DNA of 64,000 nucleotides, from contig PHCQ01000001.1 in NCBI GenBank assembly GCA_002840835.1, positions 62,001 through 126,000 of the forward strand. The letters are read 5' to 3'. Below the pieces are notes generated by a model, which was given only the letters and a program-made list of their open reading frames with translations, ran no database searches and was not told the origin of the DNA. This document shows, in pieces, positions 60,863 to 64,000 of this stretch (the stretch's first letter is position 1; each line of letters starts with the position of its first letter). The translations under genes and the position numbers were made by a program. Source of the DNA: Betaproteobacteria bacterium HGW-Betaproteobacteria-16 (lineage in GTDB: Bacteria > Pseudomonadota > Gammaproteobacteria > Burkholderiales > Burkholderiaceae_C).

Positions 60863-61870
60863 ATGAGCAACAAGATTTCACTCACTCGCTACCTGGTCGA
60901 ACAACAGCGCGTGCATGGGCGCATCCCGCCTGAGCTGCGCCTGCTGATCGAAGTGGTGGCCCGTGCCTGCAAGCGCATCGCCATCAACGTCAACAAGGGC
61001 GCACTCGGCGAAGTGCTGGGCTCGGCGGACACAGAGAACGTGCAGGGCGAAGTGCAGAAAAAGCTCGACGTGATCGCCAACGAAGTGCTGATCGAAGCCA
61101 ACGAGTGGGGTGGACACCTGGCGGCCATGGCGTCAGAAGAAATGGAAGGCATTTACGTGGTGCCCAACCGTTTCCCGCAAGGTGAATACCTGCTGATGTT
61201 CGACCCGCTGGATGGCTCCAGCAACATCGACGTGAACGTCTCCATCGGCACCATCTTCAGCGTGCTGAAGAAGACGGGGACGCACCCCGGCGTGTCTGAA
61301 CAGGACTTCATGCAGCCCGGCCACCAGCAGGCCGCTGCAGGCTACTGTGTCTATGGCCCACAAACCACCCTGGTGCTCACTGTGGGTGACGGCGTGGCCA
61401 TGTTCACGCTGGACCGCGAACAGGGATCATGGGTGCTCACACAGGACCAGATCCGTATTCCCGAAGACACCAAGGAATTCGCGATCAACATGAGCAACAT
61501 GCGGCACTGGGACGAGCCGGTGAAGCGCTACATCGACGAATGCCTGCAAGGCAAGGAAGGCCCGCGCGGCAAGGACTTCAACATGCGCTGGATTGCCAGC
61601 ATGGTGGCCGACGTGCACCGCATCCTGAGCCGGGGCGGCGTCTTCATGTACCCCTGGGACAAGCGCGAGCCTGAAAAGCCCGGCAAGCTGCGCCTGATGT
61701 ACGAGGCCAACCCCATGGCCTGGCTGGTGGAACAAGCCGGCGGCGCGGCCACCGACGGACGCCAGCGCATTCTCGACATCCAGCCCACCAAGCTGCATCA
61801 GCGCGTGAGCGTGATGCTTGGTTCCAAGAACGAGGTGGACCGCGTCACCAGTTACCACTCCGGGCTATAA
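60863..61870 (+). CDS. fbp: Fructose-1,6-bisphosphatase class 1
   Basis: 335 residues. [20 protein letters not shown] opens the protein, then [20 protein letters not shown] with the metal-binding Asp residues, and [20 protein letters not shown] and STKNEV-like GSKNEVDRV near the end. It hydrolyses fructose-1,6-bisphosphate in gluconeogenesis, or in the Calvin cycle if present. The -10 of the following tRNA overlaps its last codons. Confidence 0.95.
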   Translation: MSNKISLTRYLVEQQRVHGRIPPELRLLIEVVARACKRIAINVNKGALGEVLGSADTENVQGEVQKKLDVIANEVLIEANEWGGHLAAMASEEMEGIYVVPNRFPQGEYLLMFDPLDGSSNIDVNVSIGTIFSVLKKTGTHPGVSEQDFMQPGHQQAAAGYCVYGPQTTLVLTVGDGVAMFTLDREQGSWVLTQDQIRIPEDTKEFAINMSNMRHWDEPVKRYIDECLQGKEGPRGKDFNMRWIASMVADVHRILSRGGVFMYPWDKREPEKPGKLRLMYEANPMAWLVEQAGGAATDGRQRILDIQPTKLHQRVSVMLGSKNEVDRVTSYHSGL

Positions 61871-61871
61871 T
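61866..61871 (+). promoter_or_regulatory. -10 element of tRNA-Thr
   Basis: A perfect TATAAT lies 11 bases before the mature tRNA 5' end, covering the fbp stop codon. The -35 is weak (CGTCAC or GTCACC), which suggests reliance on the consensus -10 or an upstream element. Confidence 0.6.
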
Positions 61872-61882
61872 CGCAGGCTGTT

Positions 61883-61958
61883 GCCGGTGTAGCTCAGTCG
61901 GTAGAGCAGCTCATTCGTAATGAGAAGGTCGGGTGTTCGATTCATCTCTCCGGCACCA
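61883..61958 (+). tRNA. tRNA-Thr (CGU)
   Basis: 76 bases including encoded CCA. Acceptor stem GCCGGTG / TCTCCGGC region, D-arm AGCTCAGTCGGTAGAGC, anticodon loop TTCGTAA giving CGU, T-loop TTCGATT. The T-stem GGGTG / CATCT has two G-T pairs, weaker than usual. Discriminator is A. Confidence 0.9.
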
Positions 61959-61965
61959 CTTCATG

Positions 61966-62005
61966 AAAGCCCTGATGCGCAAGCGCCAGGGCTTTCTCCT
62001 TTTCC
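61966..62005 (+). terminator. Terminator after tRNA-Thr
   Basis: AAAGCCCTG (61966-61974) pairs with CAGGGCTTT (61987-61995), a nine-base perfect stem with a 12-base loop, followed by CTCCTTTTCC. It lies eight bases after the tRNA. Confidence 0.75.
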
Positions 62006-62081
62006 GGGCCCAACAAAGGGCCAGGACCTTGGCTCATCGCGGCAGCGAGGCCTGATTCAACGCCCCACCTCTGCGCTGTGA

Positions 62082-62672
62082 TCAACCACCAAAGTTGACC
62101 GTGGTGTAAGCGCTCTTGCCGCTTTTGGTGCACGCAGCACCCATCTCCTTCATGTCCTCGCTCATCAGCACACGGCAATGCCCCGGGCTCTTGAGCCATC
62201 CGTCCAGGATCAATGGAATCATGTTGCCTGCATTTGCGCCCGTCACCTTGGCCAGGATTTCGCCGCTGCCATTGGACACATAGCCTGCAGCGGCGATGCG
62301 GTCAGACGAGTGGCTGCCGTTGAAACCGGTATGGGAAAAGAAGTTGTGCGTGGCCATGTCGGCCGAATGGCCGGCCGCCGCCTGGGTCAGCAGCATGTTC
62401 CAGGACAGGGCACTGGCCGCTGGCATGGCGGTTCCGCCACAGTCGTGGCCAGCTGCGCGCGCTGCGTTGATGGCAGCCAGTATCTTCTGGGCGTACTGGC
62501 CAATATCGCAGGTCTGACCGCCGGGCTGGCTGACGGTGTTCACATCCACCGCGCCGTTCCTGCCCAATGCGGGCGATGCAGATGCTGCACTGGTGTCTCC
62601 ACCACCGCCGCCGCCGCAGGCGCTGAGAAAAACTGCGCAGAGCAGGCTGAAGAGCGCCGTCTTGTGTGTCAT
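62082..62672 (-). CDS. CAP/SCP-domain lipoprotein
   Basis: 196 residues from ATG 62672, preceded by GGGGG; ATG 62705 is an alternative. The lipobox LLCAVFLSAC is followed by a glycine run, so it is probably a lipoprotein. The CAP domain begins near 60: INAARAAGHDCGG, LSWNMLLTQAAAGHSADMA, FFSHTGFNGSHSSDRI and GWLKSPGHCRVLMSEDMKEM. Four cysteines may form disulfides. Bacterial CAP proteins are extracellular and of uncertain function. Confidence 0.88.
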   Translation of the reverse strand: MTHKTALFSLLCAVFLSACGGGGGGDTSAASASPALGRNGAVDVNTVSQPGGQTCDIGQYAQKILAAINAARAAGHDCGGTAMPAASALSWNMLLTQAAAGHSADMATHNFFSHTGFNGSHSSDRIAAAGYVSNGSGEILAKVTGANAGNMIPLILDGWLKSPGHCRVLMSEDMKEMGAACTKSGKSAYTTVNFGG

Positions 62673-62705
62673 GAAACCCCCATGCATGAAAAGTTGTCGA
62701 TGCAC

Positions 62706-63055
62706 GCAAAGTCATTCGGGGGTATTGCGGTCCGGTGTTTTCTGACGAAAGGCAGATGCCAGTTCAACCGAAATTGCACATCTGGACCTGCTTGGGTTTA
62801 CCTCCTTCTTACCGCTCTCAACTTTCGTTTTACAGAGCAAGGAAGTGCCCGTCGCCGATTCACTTTGCATAGGTGATCTATCGGCGAAACGGGACCAGGC
62901 TTGAGCTGCGCGGAGCCTGATTTAGCAGGCGCCCACCTCACCAATTCCTGTGGCGATTTCACTCACACACTTTTACAGATGGGAGATTGGTGTTAAGTTG
63001 ATGCCTGACCGATGTGAACGCCGTCCACTTCAGGAATCCACACCCCGCCTGCGCA
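62706..63055. other. Divergent intergenic region
   Basis: 350 bases between the CAP lipoprotein and the response regulator-kinase gene. No gene or convincing hairpin was seen. TTTACA (62972) with TAAGTT 16 bases later is a weak promoter candidate for the + strand gene. Confidence 0.4.
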
Positions 63056-64000
63056 ATGCCCAACGCCACCGCGCCACTGCAGAACCACAAGCCGAGGCTG
63101 CTTGTGGTCGATGACGAGCCGAAGCAGCAGCAGGCCGTGTGCGAGATCCTTACTGAGCAGGGCTACGACACCACCGGCTTTTCTGACCCCCAAGCGGCTC
63201 TGCAGGTGCTTGAGAACCAACGGTTCGAGTTGCTGCTGACCGACCTGCAGATGCCGGACCTCAATGGCATCGATCTGATCCGGCACGCCCAGGTCCTGTC
63301 GCCAGACACGGTGGTCGTCCTGATGACGGCGCATGGCAGCGTCGACAGCGTGGTGGATGCCATGAGAAACGGGGCGCTGGATTATGTGCAAAAACCCTTT
63401 CGCATAGGCACCATCGTTCCGGTGGTGGAACGCGCGCTGGAGGTGCAGCGGCTGCGCGTGAACAACCGGAGCCTGCAGGCTGCGGTGACCCAGCAACTGA
63501 GACAGCTTCGCGCGGTGAACCAGGAACTGGATGCGTTTGCCGCCCGACTGGCGCACGACTTGCGGGGCCCCCTGGTGAACATGCGAAGCATTCTGCAGAT
63601 GGTGGGGCAGGAACTGGACGCCACCGAAAACGCACCCCTTGCCGACATGCTGCGCAGGGGTGTGGCCTCAGGCGATCTGGCCCTGCGGATGGTGAAGGAT
63701 CTGCTTGATTTCGCTCGACTGGGCGACGAACCCCTGACGCTGGCACCCGTGGCGCTTGACGACGTGCTGAACACCGCCATGACAGCCCTGGAGCCGCTGT
63801 GCAAGGGGCGCGACATCCAGTGGCGGATCGGGCCGCTGCCGCCGATTCACGGCCATGCCGGCTTGCTGCACCAGGCCTTCGTGAACCTGCTGGGCAATGC
63901 CATCAAATACACGGCAGCGCAAGCACAGGCACGCATCGAAGTCCGGGCCATGTTGCGGCCCAGTGGCAGCCATGAAATTTCGGTTATCGACAATGGTGCC
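63056..64000 (+). CDS. Hybrid response regulator-histidine kinase, 3' end outside window
   Basis: 315 residues from ATG 63056 are visible, and the frame is open at the end. A receiver domain comes first: LLVVDDE, phospho-acceptor Asp63 in TDLQMPD, Thr91 in LMTAHG and Lys113 in VQKPF. A short coiled linker leads to a HisKA domain with His167 in RLAHDLRGPL. The ATPase N-box has Asn281 in NLLGNAIKYT, and the sequence stops at the G1 box (IDNGA). No membrane span or signal peptide is seen, so it is cytoplasmic. Input probably arrives by phosphotransfer to the N-terminal receiver. Confidence 0.88.
   Translation, partial: MPNATAPLQNHKPRLLVVDDEPKQQQAVCEILTEQGYDTTGFSDPQAALQVLENQRFELLLTDLQMPDLNGIDLIRHAQVLSPDTVVVLMTAHGSVDSVVDAMRNGALDYVQKPFRIGTIVPVVERALEVQRLRVNNRSLQAAVTQQLRQLRAVNQELDAFAARLAHDLRGPLVNMRSILQMVGQELDATENAPLADMLRRGVASGDLALRMVKDLLDFARLGDEPLTLAPVALDDVLNTAMTALEPLCKGRDIQWRIGPLPPIHGHAGLLHQAFVNLLGNAIKYTAAQAQARIEVRAMLRPSGSHEISVIDNGA

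Overview
The window reads as a chromosome segment of a Burkholderiales bacterium, most likely a Comamonadaceae member (Hydrogenophaga-like; genus is inference). The basis is the block folC - SPOR protein - cvpA - purF - metZ, the high G+C core genes, an RF2 gene with the classical frameshift, and the style of the intergenic repeats. No plasmid, phage or CRISPR signal was seen.

Bases 1-13,000 are a lower-G+C surface polysaccharide cluster, all on the + strand. It holds a truncated GT2 glycosyltransferase, a TviB-type nucleotide-sugar dehydrogenase, a protein with tryptophan/tyrosine-rich repeats and a methyltransferase-like end, an SGNH-fused O-acyltransferase, a GT-C membrane glycosyltransferase, a polyprenyl-phosphate GT2, a GNAT acetyltransferase, an ArnF/EmrE-like small transporter, a zinc-ribbon methyltransferase and the sugar aminotransferase WecE.

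Bases 13,200-20,900 form what I read as a sulfation module. On the - strand lie cysD, a cysNC fusion (ATP sulfurylase GTPase plus APS kinase, which together make PAPS) and a small sulfotransferase. An SLC13-type anion permease diverges from cysD. A second sulfotransferase is coupled to a beta-propeller protein, and an IS-like scar lies between the permease and this pair.

Bases 21,100-35,100 are a higher-G+C glycan region. A tightly overlapping + strand operon holds GT2, acyltransferase, NAD-dependent epimerase, phosphoglycosyl transferase, GT2, GtrA-like flippase, methyltransferase and GT-C genes, followed by a WbpM/FlaA1-type dehydratase. On the - strand are an O-antigen ligase-like protein, two GT2 enzymes and a phosphomannomutase/phosphoglucomutase. 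Both glycan regions carry the same toolkit: lipid-linked sugar synthase, small flippase, GT-C transferase and methyltransferase. No Wzx, Wzz or Wza was seen.

Bases 35,200-64,000 are mostly housekeeping. They include an Ada-AlkA/Ogt alkylation repair pair, a DMT transporter, three tRNAs (Asp, Glu, Ala) downstream of gltX, then metZ, purF, cvpA, a SPOR protein, folC, an ArsC-like protein, ppnP, argG, murB, a YajQ protein, a retropepsin-like protease, ridA, plsY, ybaK, a Tas-like reductase, an OmpA-like lipoprotein, an acyl-CoA synthetase, an alpha/beta hydrolase, prfB, pepN, fbp, tRNA-Thr and a CAP-domain lipoprotein. The window ends inside a response regulator-histidine kinase hybrid.
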